A stretch of 64,000 nt of DNA. Origin: Gemmobacter caeni (GTDB lineage: Bacteria; Pseudomonadota; Alphaproteobacteria; Rhodobacterales; Rhodobacteraceae). The stretch lies in contig NZ_QBKP01000009.1 of the NCBI RefSeq assembly GCF_003054195.1, positions 1 through 64,000 on the forward strand, written 5' to 3'. The translations under genes were made by a program, and so were the position numbers. The number at the start of each line of letters is the position of its first letter. The stretch's first letter is position 1. The notes beneath the pieces were generated by a model, which worked only from the letters and a program-made list of their open reading frames with translations, did not search any database and was not told the DNA's origin. This document shows, one piece after another, positions 1 to 8,200 of this stretch.

Positions 1-33
1 GGTCTTGTAGGTCGGGGATGTAGGTCTGCTCAT
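1..33 (-). CDS. IS5-family transposase, N-terminal 11 codons only
   Basis: From ATG at 33 (complement) the frame reads MSRPTSPTYKT and runs off the window. This matches, from memory, the N-terminus of IS5-family transposases common in Rhodobacteraceae, which continue RNWPAYNEALKRRG. It lies 62 nt inside the terminal repeat, the usual place for a transposase start. Too little is present to judge whether the transposase is intact. Confidence 0.65.
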   Translation of the reverse strand, partial: MSRPTSPTYKT

Positions 34-95
34 GCACCCCAGCTACCACGCTGGATTCATGAGATGAATCCCACAGGGGTTTGTGCAACAGAGCC
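1..95 (-). mobile_element. IS5-family insertion sequence, one end only
   Basis: Read on the minus strand from 95 leftwards, the sequence starts GGCTCTGTTGCACAAACCCC, the kind of terminal inverted repeat found on IS5-family (IS427-like) elements. A transposase start codon follows about 60 nt inside. The rest of the element lies beyond the window. The boundary at 95/96 falls inside the Walker A motif of the neighbouring ATPase gene, so the element interrupted that gene. Neither the target duplication nor the other terminal repeat can be seen here. Confidence 0.8.
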
Positions 96-510
96 TCTTT
101 CCGGCACCAGCAGGTCCTTCGAGTCCAACGACACCTCCAGAAGAAAGCTCTGAGAGAAATCGATCAACTTCTTCAAAAGACCGCGCGTTACGTGCCCCCG
201 GGTCTATACTAAATGGCAGTTCCATCCAGTTAGTCTCAGATCTCAAGTATGAGTGTTTAATTGCGCGAGAAAGATAGTCTAGATCAGCAAAATCTTTGCT
301 TGCTAGGAGTGACCTAAAATTGCCTGCCAGCAGCGAACCGTCCGCTAAGTTATAAATTCGCCCCAAGTCATCACGCCGTAGCGCAATCCTATTGCCTCGT
401 CTTTCGAACTCTGCAGTCCAGGTTTCGCTTTCGTCGTGCCTAAAAATAGACGCAGAGAATGGATCCGCGAAGAGCTGCAGGTCCTTCAATTCTTTTTTGG
501 CAGGGGTCAT
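43..510 (-). pseudogene. P-loop ATPase, truncated by IS insertion right after the Walker A lysine
   Basis: The host-derived part covers codons 1-138 (510 to 97) and ends with GLEGPAGAGK, a Walker A loop at residues 129-138. Base 96 (A on the coding strand) fits the first base of the expected Thr codon. From 95 the frame reads through the IS and stops at 43, adding a non-native tail (RLCCTNPCGIHLMNPAW). The N-terminal ~125 residues have no fold I recognise. ATG at 510 is preferred over 516: it overlaps the upstream TGA as ATGA and has GAGGAG at 8-nt spacing. The gene is translationally coupled to the NYN gene. Without Walker B and the rest of the domain the product cannot hydrolyse ATP. The family (AAA, STAND or other) cannot be decided. 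Confidence 0.7.
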
Positions 511-1226
511 GCGCATAGCTCCTCGGGGCCAAAGATGAGGTCGGATAGTTGTGATGCGTGCGTATGCCTTTTCTGCACTGTATTCATTAGCGCGATGTCC
601 CCACCAAGCGCATCACCGGCAACAATGCCAGGAAGGATATCGTCATCATTACTGATTACGATGACTTTTGGTTTTTCCTGTGATATGCAAAGCGTAATCG
701 CGTCAGCGACAATTGATGTATCGACTTGTTTTTCAATCGTTCGATCACACTTAAAGCCATCGGGTGCAATGTGTTTTAGGTGATTGCAAAGAGGACACCC
801 ACACTCTGATCTTGAGGTGAAGGGAAAATGAACCCTTGTTTTCCTGTCTTTTCTGCGTCCAGCATCATCCGCGAGAAGACTATCGCCCCGATGAAGGCCT
901 ATCGAGCTAGGTAGAAAAATCGCCGTTCTAAGAGTAAACCCAGTTCTACGTCTCTTGGCATATCCATCAGAGAGACCATCGAAGTCCTTGAGGACTTGAG
1001 TTGCAGCGCCGCCGCGCATCCAACCCGCATACAGTCTAAAGCATATTTCCCATCGTCCGGGTTGCTCACGCTCCAAAATCAGATGTTTCTCTACAAGGCT
1101 TTCCACGTTTCGAAGAGCTACTTCGCTTCGGTGACCAGGTGCAGCGATGGCTGCGCGATGAAATTCCGACCTGACTTGTCCCCACCAGTCAACGAGAACA
1201 AAACATCTTCTTGTAACTTTGCTCAT
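507..1226 (-). CDS. NYN/PIN-like nuclease-fold protein
   Basis: 239 residues from ATG at 1226; an in-frame TTG at 1247 is an alternative. Acidic motifs typical of NYN (LabA/PIN-like) domains are visible: VLVDWWG near residue 13, VDTSIVAD at 168-175 and ISNDDD at 191-196. Between the first and second lies a Cys cluster (CGCPLC, then a further Cys) that may bind a metal. NYN proteins are usually RNases needing several Asp residues. The stop overlaps the start of the ATPase gene, so the two form an operon. Base composition is clearly more AT-rich than the core genes, which suggests transfer. A role in phage or plasmid defence is inferred from the nuclease+ATPase pairing and island setting, not shown. 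Confidence 0.65.
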   Translation of the reverse strand: MSKVTRRCFVLVDWWGQVRSEFHRAAIAAPGHRSEVALRNVESLVEKHLILEREQPGRWEICFRLYAGWMRGGAATQVLKDFDGLSDGYAKRRRTGFTLRTAIFLPSSIGLHRGDSLLADDAGRRKDRKTRVHFPFTSRSECGCPLCNHLKHIAPDGFKCDRTIEKQVDTSIVADAITLCISQEKPKVIVISNDDDILPGIVAGDALGGDIALMNTVQKRHTHASQLSDLIFGPEELCA

Positions 1227-1445
1227 TGTTTCGCTTTGCGAGTGCAATTCCTCTTCACAATAACTCCATTTTGTTAAGCTTCAAGTGTGGTCGTTAGTTG
1301 GCACTGTCGATCTCGTGTCTCCTTGGGTTGCTACTGAGTGTGGACGCAGGCTTCCGTAGGGCTGCTCGGTCGCTTGGCTGCGACGTCCTCGAACGGCCGC
1401 TTCGGAGGCCTCTGTCACATGAGGCGACCGGCGGCTTTGGGCCGT

Positions 1446-2069
1446 TCACTCCACCACCACCAGCTCCTCATCCCCCAACGTCCGCTGCAACCCCCGCGCT
1501 TCACCCCACGGTGCCCGCAACCACGCATCCCATTCGCCCGGCTCGATCAGCACCACAGGCATGGCCTTCGGATGGATCGGCGCGACCACCGCATTCGGAT
1601 CGCAGGTCAGGAAGCCGAACAGGTCGTCGGTTGTCTGGCCGTCCTTCAGCTTCCGAAGGCTGGTCCACTCCGGCACCCAGATCCCGGCGAAAAATGCCGG
1701 GCGTTCATCGGTCACCTCAAACCACGCATTTCCCGCGCCGCGCCCGCCTGGCTTCGGTTCCGCAAACCTGTCGAATGGCACCAAACACCGCCATTCCGGC
1801 CCCAGCCACCGGCGCCAGTGCGGGCTGCCGGTGTTGCGAATATTGGTCACCCCGCGGTCGATCCCGCTCGGGCTGTGATACTGCGGTGGTGACGGCAGGC
1901 CCCAGCGCGCCCGGCGCAGGATGTGAGTTTGTCCCTCGGCCGTGATGATCGGGGCCATGCGGTCGGGGTAGATGTCCCCCGGCTCCACGTTGCCCGCGCG
2001 GTTATCAAATTCTCTGAACAGCCGGCGCATCGCGTCAACCGCCGTCGTGGACGTGTAGAGATTGCACAT
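1446..2069 (-). CDS. SRAP-family (YedK/HMCES-like) abasic-site-processing protein
   Basis: 207 residues starting MCNLY; Cys2 becomes the catalytic N-terminal Cys after Met removal. Family members crosslink abasic sites in single-stranded DNA. Visible family features are Cys2, an Asn-containing segment NIRNTGSPHW, FDRFAEP with the conserved Glu, and IHPKAMPV with the active-site His. The length is a little below the usual 220-230. It sits in the putative island, 1 bp from the stop of the small gene upstream, so the two probably share a transcript. Mobile elements often carry SRAP genes. Confidence 0.9.
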   Translation of the reverse strand: MCNLYTSTTAVDAMRRLFREFDNRAGNVEPGDIYPDRMAPIITAEGQTHILRRARWGLPSPPQYHSPSGIDRGVTNIRNTGSPHWRRWLGPEWRCLVPFDRFAEPKPGGRGAGNAWFEVTDERPAFFAGIWVPEWTSLRKLKDGQTTDDLFGFLTCDPNAVVAPIHPKAMPVVLIEPGEWDAWLRAPWGEARGLQRTLGDEELVVVE

Positions 2070-2070
2070 G

Positions 2071-2304
2071 TCACGCCCTCTCGTTGCGCCAGATCCACTT
2101 CACAACTTGCCTTACAGGGCGCCTGACGGTCAACGTCTCTAGCTCGGTCGCGCTGGGGACAGACCAGCGCAGGTCGATGTAATCCGTCTTGCCGCACCTG
2201 GAACACGGAAACGGAGCGATATGCGCCTGGTGATCGCCGCCGACTACGGCCACCAGATCGGTCGCCCAAAAATGCGCGGTGCGCCGACAGAGGCCGCAGC
2301 GCAT
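2071..2304 (-). CDS. Small Cys-motif protein of unknown function
   Basis: 77 residues from ATG at 2304 (MRCGLC). CxxC pairs at residues 3-6 (CGLC) and 34-37 (CSRC) suggest one zinc-ribbon-like site. A longer reading upstream to 2652 is possible but has no coding character and overlaps the convergent gene. It lies immediately upstream of the SRAP gene on the same strand, 1 bp from its start. Function unknown; possibly nucleic-acid binding. Confidence 0.6.
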   Translation of the reverse strand: MRCGLCRRTAHFWATDLVAVVGGDHQAHIAPFPCSRCGKTDYIDLRWSVPSATELETLTVRRPVRQVVKWIWRNERA

Positions 2305-2465
2305 GGTCAGCAATTTTCCGTCCCGCGCGGCGTCAGAGATGCGTGGATTGCGGAACGGGTTGGATGACGGGGCGCGGGCGGGCATCGGCGATTCTGTGTT
2401 GCGCAGACCAGAACACAATGAGAACATGCGCGCCGTTTCTGTCAACTGAATGCCTGCGCACAACG

Positions 2466-2693
2466 ATGTCATCTGGAGAACGCTATCTGAGCGTGGAATG
2501 CCAGTGCGGGCGAAATCGCATGTTCCGGCCAAGCACCACCCCACAGCTGTTCGATGAAAAAGGGGAGGCGCGGCTCGATCTACTGAACCGCTTGCGCTGT
2601 TCTGCCTGCGGTCGCGCGGGGCGTCCCAAAATGGTGACGCTGGGCTGGTCATTCATCATGCCTGGCCCAGCCGAGATACAAAGTGCTCCTTAG
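2466..2693 (+). CDS. Small Cys-motif protein of unknown function
   Basis: 75 residues from ATG at 2466 (MSSGERYLSVECQCG); in-frame ATGs further upstream exist but lack support. It carries CQCG and RCSACGRAG, which could form a CxC/CxxC zinc knuckle, with FIMPGP near the end. It is divergent from the preceding small Cys protein and resembles it in size and motif spacing only. Last gene before the displaced tRNA fragment, so probably at the right end of the island. Function not recognised. Confidence 0.5.
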   Translation: MSSGERYLSVECQCGRNRMFRPSTTPQLFDEKGEARLDLLNRLRCSACGRAGRPKMVTLGWSFIMPGPAEIQSAP

Positions 2694-2793
2694 TTCAGTG
2701 AACTGCACGAAACGCGAACAGGTGGCGCAAGTGGTGATTTCGGTTCAACACAAAGCGGTCGTATGTTGCCAGAACCGCAGGTTACGGTGCAGC

Positions 2794-2845
2794 CGCTTTC
2801 TTCACATCGAAGATGTCAGCGGTTCAAATCCGTTATCGCCCACCA
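2794..2845 (+). pseudogene. 3' half of a tRNA-Val(CAC) gene: probable attachment-site scar
   Basis: The sequence carries an anticodon loop TTCACAT (anticodon CAC), a T arm GCGGTTCAAATCCG, an acceptor 3' strand ATCGCCC, then A and CCA. The matching 5' acceptor strand GGGCGAT and a D arm are absent from the ~25 bases where they should lie, and I see no copy upstream. A terminator follows directly, as expected for a real tRNA gene. This is the signature left at one end of an element integrated into a tRNA 3' end. The anticodon stem has one mismatch. Confidence 0.7.
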
Positions 2846-2852
2846 TCATTCG

Positions 2853-2880
2853 AAAAAGCACGGCTTTGGCCGTGCTTTTT
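2853..2880 (+). terminator. Rho-independent terminator of the tRNA-Val(CAC) locus
   Basis: AAAAAGCACGGC, loop TTT, GCCGTGCTTTTT: a strong GC stem flanked by A and T runs, so it can act on both strands. It lies 7 nt after the CCA of the tRNA fragment. Confidence 0.9.
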
Positions 2881-2960
2881 CATTTTGCAGTTGAGTGGCC
2901 GGAAGTCTCGTTCGTGCCCCTTGCACCGGCTGCCACGATCCGTTAGGTCGTGCGCAGGGC

Positions 2961-3036
2961 GGGCGGTTAGCTCAGTTGGTAGAGCGTCTCGTTTACACCG
3001 AGAATGTCGGGGGTTCGAGTCCCTCACCGCCCACCA
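2961..3036 (+). tRNA. tRNA-Val (anticodon UAC)
   Basis: A 76-nt cloverleaf including encoded CCA. The acceptor stem is GGGCGGT/ACCGCCC, the D arm GCTC..GAGC, the anticodon stem TCTCG/CGAGA with loop TTTACAC, and the T arm GGGGGTTCGAGTCCCTC. All stems pair. It is intact, unlike the tRNA-Val fragment 115 bp upstream. Confidence 0.97.
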
Positions 3037-3078
3037 TTCCCCGTACCCGGTGGCAGACGGCAAGGGCAGGGCAGCCGC

Positions 3079-3468
3079 TCAGGACACGAGCGACTGGTTC
3101 CACAGTGCGACGATCTGCGTGGCAAGCTGCATCGGATCGAAGGGCTTCACGATCACATCCAGCGCACCGGCCTCGATGAACTGCCGCACATCGGAATGCT
3201 GTGCCTTCGCGGTCATGAAGATCGCCGGGGTGGCGGCAAACTGCGGCATGGCGCGCAGCGCCAGCAGGGTTTCCTCGCCTGTCATGCCTGGCATCATCAC
3301 ATCCAGCAGAAACAGGTCGGGGTTTGCCGCAGCCGCCCCCGCCAGAGCCTCTTGCCCCGAGGAGAACTGGATCACCTCCAGCCCACCGACCATTTCAAGC
3401 GCGATCAGGGCGATTTCACGGATATCCGGGTCATCCTCGACATGCATGACTTTGGGCAGTTGCGGCAT
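3079..3468 (-). CDS. Single-domain response regulator (CheY-like)
   Basis: 129 residues forming one receiver domain. Acidic pair EDD at 11-13, phosphoacceptor Asp56 in FLLDVMMPG, Thr in IFMTAK and Lys in VIVKPFDP are all present, so it should be phosphorylatable. It has no output domain and is likely an intermediate in a phosphorelay. It lies 21 bp downstream of the PAS histidine kinase on the same strand and is probably that kinase's partner. Confidence 0.92.
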   Translation of the reverse strand: MPQLPKVMHVEDDPDIREIALIALEMVGGLEVIQFSSGQEALAGAAAANPDLFLLDVMMPGMTGEETLLALRAMPQFAATPAIFMTAKAQHSDVRQFIEAGALDVIVKPFDPMQLATQIVALWNQSLVS

Positions 3469-3489
3469 CTTGTTCCCTTCGGGTCTTCG

Positions 3490-5070
3490 TCAGGCGACAG
3501 AACGCAGCACGGCGCTGCGCGGCAGGTCAATGTAGAATGTGGTGCCGGCGCCGACCTCGCTGGTAAAGGAAATGCGGCCGCCGTGTTTGGTGACAATGGA
3601 CTTCGCGATGCTCAGCCCCAGCCCGGTGCCGATGCGCGAACGGTCGGTTTCGGTATGGGCCTGGACGAAGCGCGCAAACAGGGTCTGGTGCGCCTCCGGC
3701 GGGATACCGGGCCCGCGGTCTGTCACGCTGAGCCGGACGCCTGTGGCGGTTTCGCTGACCGCCAGATCCACCCATTGCGCCCGGGGCGAGAATTTGACCG
3801 CATTCGACAGCAGATTGGTCAGAACCTGCAACATGCCGTCGCGGCTGACCTCGGCGATGACCGGCGCGCGCGTGCCGACATAGCGCAGCTTGACGCCGTA
3901 TTCGAGGCCATATCCCGCATTGGCGGCGACGGCTTCTTCGGCAAGTGCGACCACATCCAGCGGTGCGATGTTGAGCTCCATCATGTCAGCGTCGAGCTTT
4001 TCGAGGTCGAGCAGGTTGTTGATAAGCCGCAGCAGGCGGTCAACGTTGCGCAGCGCGACCTCGACCATATTCGCGGCCTTGTCGGGCAGGGCGCCAAGAA
4101 CCCCGGAGTTGATCAGGTTCAGCGAGCCCTTCACCGAGGTCAGCGGCGAGCGCAGCTCGTGGCTGACGGTGGCGACGAATTCGGCGCGATTGCGTTCGGC
4201 GCGCTTGCGTTTGGAGATGTCGCGCACCACGGCGATGAAGCGCGACTTGCCGTCAAGCGTGCGTTCCTGCTGAAGGTTGATCTCAACCGGATGACCACGC
4301 CAGTTGGCCTCGTGCAGGATGGAATCGACCTCGCCCGACAGAAGCGGTGCGACACGGGCGCGAAACTTCTCTTCGTCGAAGGGCTGGATCAGATCCACCA
4401 GACGCTTGCCGCGCACCTGTTCCGGCGTCAGGTCCATCGAGGCGAGCGAATGCTTGTTGAGATACAGAAGCTCCAGCGTATCGGCTGAGAAGATGTAAAC
4501 CTCGTCGCGCAGGCGGTCGATCATCGCCCGTTCCTGCAATTCGGCCTGAAGCAGCTTGGATTGCGTGATATCGGTGCGCAAACTGACGCTGCGGCGCAGC
4601 TTGCCAGCGCGATCCATGACCGGCACGATGGTCGTGCGGGTCCAGATCAGGCTGCCGTCCTTGCGCCGGATACGCGTTTCGCCGAACCAGGTCCGGCCTT
4701 CCTGCATGAAGATGTCGAGGTCAGGCGGCGAATCCTCACGGCTGACCAGAAGCGTATCGCGGAACTGCAAGCCGATCAGTTCTGACGGGGCATAGCCGGT
4801 CGCGGCCGCAAGCGTGCTGTTGGCATAGGCAATTCCGCCATCGGCATTGGTAATATTGATCATCACATGCGCATCCACGGCCTTCAGATCGGCCTCCAGA
4901 TCCTCGATGCGCAGTTTCAGGTTGTCAGATTCGGCATTGCTGGACCGGCACTTGAGGGCGAAGGCCAGCAGGATGGCAAACACGGTCAGCGCGAAAATGG
5001 CACGTTCCAAGGGAAAACCGTCCAGATTCTCCCTGAGCGACAACAGGCTCTGTTGCAGAAACTCGTACAT
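3490..5070 (-). CDS. PAS-domain sensor histidine kinase, membrane-anchored
   Basis: 526 residues. One transmembrane helix near 22-42, a short coiled coil, two PAS domains (roughly 65-180 and 185-290), HisKA with phosphoacceptor His in SHELRSPLTSVKG, and a HATPase_c domain with the G boxes DRGPGIP and GTGLGLSIAKSIV. There is no receiver of its own. It autophosphorylates in the cytoplasm and passes phosphate on, most likely to the downstream CheY-like protein 21 bp away. The ligand is unknown. The HisKA sequence closely resembles that of the hybrid kinase upstream, suggesting duplication. Confidence 0.92.
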   Translation of the reverse strand: MYEFLQQSLLSLRENLDGFPLERAIFALTVFAILLAFALKCRSSNAESDNLKLRIEDLEADLKAVDAHVMINITNADGGIAYANSTLAAATGYAPSELIGLQFRDTLLVSREDSPPDLDIFMQEGRTWFGETRIRRKDGSLIWTRTTIVPVMDRAGKLRRSVSLRTDITQSKLLQAELQERAMIDRLRDEVYIFSADTLELLYLNKHSLASMDLTPEQVRGKRLVDLIQPFDEEKFRARVAPLLSGEVDSILHEANWRGHPVEINLQQERTLDGKSRFIAVVRDISKRKRAERNRAEFVATVSHELRSPLTSVKGSLNLINSGVLGALPDKAANMVEVALRNVDRLLRLINNLLDLEKLDADMMELNIAPLDVVALAEEAVAANAGYGLEYGVKLRYVGTRAPVIAEVSRDGMLQVLTNLLSNAVKFSPRAQWVDLAVSETATGVRLSVTDRGPGIPPEAHQTLFARFVQAHTETDRSRIGTGLGLSIAKSIVTKHGGRISFTSEVGAGTTFYIDLPRSAVLRSVA

Positions 5071-5233
5071 ATGTAATTCCTCTTTAGATGATCGCGCGTC
5101 CTGTCGGCCGGGTAGTCACCGTCTCAGAATTCCTGGTTATTGGAGCGTAAACTTGTCGGAAACTGTGGCGTTTTTGGGATTCTAATCCGATATCTCCAAG
5201 GCAGCCGGGCATTTGCCTGCCGGCGCTGGGGCC

Positions 5234-8200
5234 TCACCCGGCACAAGCCCTTGTTTTTGGCGGCGGGTTTGCGCGCATGATCTCAAGGCAGCGGGCGGCG
5301 ACATTGCTCAGCGTGGCGCTGGATTTGATGAAGCTTTCCAGCACCCGCGGATCGGAGCGCCGCTGTGCATCGGCAGTAAGCGTGACAACCGGAACGCCCG
5401 GCTGCCAGATCGCGACATCCCGCAGAAGATCCCTGCCATCGCCCGTTTCCAGCCCCCAGCCCAGCACGACGAGGTCGAAATTGGTCTCGGACAGCAGCTT
5501 GCGGGCGCTGCTTTCGTTCAGGGCATTGGTCAGCCTCGCCTCCGCTCCGAAGGCGGTGGCCAGCAACGCCGAAACCTCGGTATCGGATTCGACATGCAGC
5601 ACATGCGCAGGCTGCCCGGTTCGGGGGCCGTTACCTTCAGGCGGGGCAGGCGGATGTTCGTCCGGCGTTTCCAGCGGCAAGGTGAACCAGAAGGTCGTGA
5701 GCACGCCTGGCTCGGACCGGAAGTCGATCTGGCCGCCCATCTGTTCCACGATACGCTTCGCGATATGCAGGCCCAGACCGGAGCCTTCGGCCTCGCGGTT
5801 GGCGGAACTGTCGACCTGCGAGAACGGCTTGAACATCTGTTCGCGGAAACCGGGAGGGATGCCTTTTCCTGCATTGCTGACGCTTACCGTCACATATTTC
5901 GGGCCACGTTCCAGCCGCACGTCGACCTGGGCGCCGCGCGGCGAGAATTTGGCCGCGTTGGACAGCAGGTTTGCCATGACCTGATGGAACCTGTTCTCGT
6001 CCAGCCGGACGATGGCGCCGGGCGAATCCGCAACCAGCCGGTACGCCACGTCGAAGCGGGTGGCGAAGGGCTGGTTGACCAGAATGGTGTTCCTGATCAG
6101 GGCCGATATGTCGCTGGACACCAGTTCGGGGCGCTGCAACATGCCGTCCAGCTTTTCCATGTCCAGAATGTCGTTCACCAGATGGATCAGCCGATCGCAG
6201 TTCTTCTGCGCGATCGTCAGCATCCGTTTCGCCGGATCGGGAATCCCGGCTGCCATGGTGTTCAGCAGCAGGGACAGCGAACCGTTGATCGAGGTGAGCG
6301 GGGTGCGCAGTTCATGGCTGACGGTCGAGACGAACTGCTTCTTCATCTCATCCAGTTGCCGCTGATCCGTCACATCGGTCTGCACCCCGATCAGACGCCA
6401 GGCCCGCCCGGTTTCGTCCCGGTCCTCACCCACCGCGTTGGAGCGCATCCAGCGCCAGCTTCCGTCATCCATGCGGATGCGGTATTCGCTGACCGACCTT
6501 TCGGCCCGGCCTTCGATACAGGCCTGATCCGCCTCCTGCACGGTTGGCAGATCATCGGGATGAATGCGTTGCAGCCACAGCGCCTGCGCCTCGGTCGCGG
6601 CCTCGTTCCCCAGCCCCAGAAGGTCGAGCCAGGTGCGCGAGACGACGGATTTTCCGCTGTGCAGGTCGATGTCGAACACACCGATGCGCGCCCCGGTCAG
6701 GGCAAGATCCAGCCGGTGCTGCGTGGTCCGCAGCTGATCCGAAATGCGGCGCACCTCGGTGATGTTGCGCATCACCACGGTATAGCGACGACGGCCATCG
6801 CTGTTGCGCCAGGGGTTCACCTGCACATCCAGCATCAGCGCCTGACCGTCGCGTGATTCCGCAGCCAGTTCGCCGCGATAGGTGGTCGGCAGTTCGGATT
6901 TCCGCGGAAGCGAGAAATATTCGTCCAGTTGCCCCCGCAACAGCGTCGAGAAGGGCTTGCCCAGAATCTCGTGCTCGTCCAGTTGCAGAAGCCGCAGCAG
7001 AGCATCGTTGACCCGCAACACGTTTCCGGCATCGTCCAGCAGGGCGATCTTGGTCAGGGCGGTTTCGATGATCGAGCGGTTTTCCTCGACCTGCGTCGCC
7101 AGTTCGCGGGTCCGGCGGGCGACGGTGGCGCGTACCAGCTCCTCTCGGCGCATCACCGAAATCAGGAACACCGCCAGCAGCGTTGAAAACGACAGGCCGA
7201 CCAGCAGCACGCTCAGCGACTCGATATTCCAGAGCCGGGCCTCCAGCGCGGGCGTGCTTTCCCAGACCACGGTCCAGGTCTGGCCGTAGATGTTCAGCCG
7301 CTCGACATAACGGAACTTCGGTTGTGCGCTTGCCGGCGCGCTGCTTTGATAGAACTTCTGAGCCTCGGCAATATGCGGGCCGTCGTAAAGCGAGATCCGG
7401 GTCTGCGGATTGGTATGATCCAGCAGTGTGGCCATCATCCTGTCGACGATGATCGGCGCATAGATCCAGCCGACGAAATGCCCACGGCGCCCCATGACCG
7501 TGGGCGGGGTTCCCGGCAGATCGTAAAGCGGGGCAAGCAACAGAAAGCCGGAGCCCTTTTTCTGATCCTGCACCAGCGTGACCGGACGGCTGATGGTGAC
7601 GCGCCCGGTGTCGCGGGCGGTAATCGCGGCCATGCGGCGGTTTTCCTCGGCGGCGACGTTCAGGCCACGCGCGGCGCTGTTCCATTCGATCGGTTCGACA
7701 TATTTGATCACGAACATTTCTTCGTCATCGCGCGGCGAGGTGATGTGCATGTCCTCGATGCCGTCGGCCCGCGACTGGGCAAGGAAAGCCTCGCCGCCGC
7801 CCGGCGGCACCGGAACGATGAAGCCAAGCCCCGTCAGCCCGTCACGTTCGGCGTAGGCGGCCGCGAAGTCGCGCCAGTCCTGAGCCGTCACCTCGTTCGA
7901 GGCCTGAAACAGACCAACGCCGCCGCTCAGCCCGTAGGTGAACATTTCCAGCCGGTGCCGCAGGGCATGGGCGGAATCGCGCGCCAGCATTTCAAACTGC
8001 GCCTCGTCACTTTGATTGCCAAGGCGCGAGACCTGATGCCAGGCGATGAACGTGGCCAGTACCGAAAGCGCCAGATAGAAGATCGCCTGTCCGCTGAAGC
8101 GTGGCATCGGCGTGCCGCGCCAGTAGAGGACGGGCAGGCGGCTCCACGGCCCAAGCAGGGCCACCGGAATCGCCAGCAGCGCGCCGATCACATTGCCCAT

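Noticed and set aside
2770-2845. A complete tRNA-Val(CAC) gene
   Set aside because: The 5' acceptor strand and D arm are missing in the required positions; only the 3' half pairs.
5213-6856. 547-codon plus-strand frame antisense to the hybrid kinase
   Set aside because: His/Gln/Arg-rich composition typical of the reverse of a GC-rich gene; the minus-strand kinase has clear domains.
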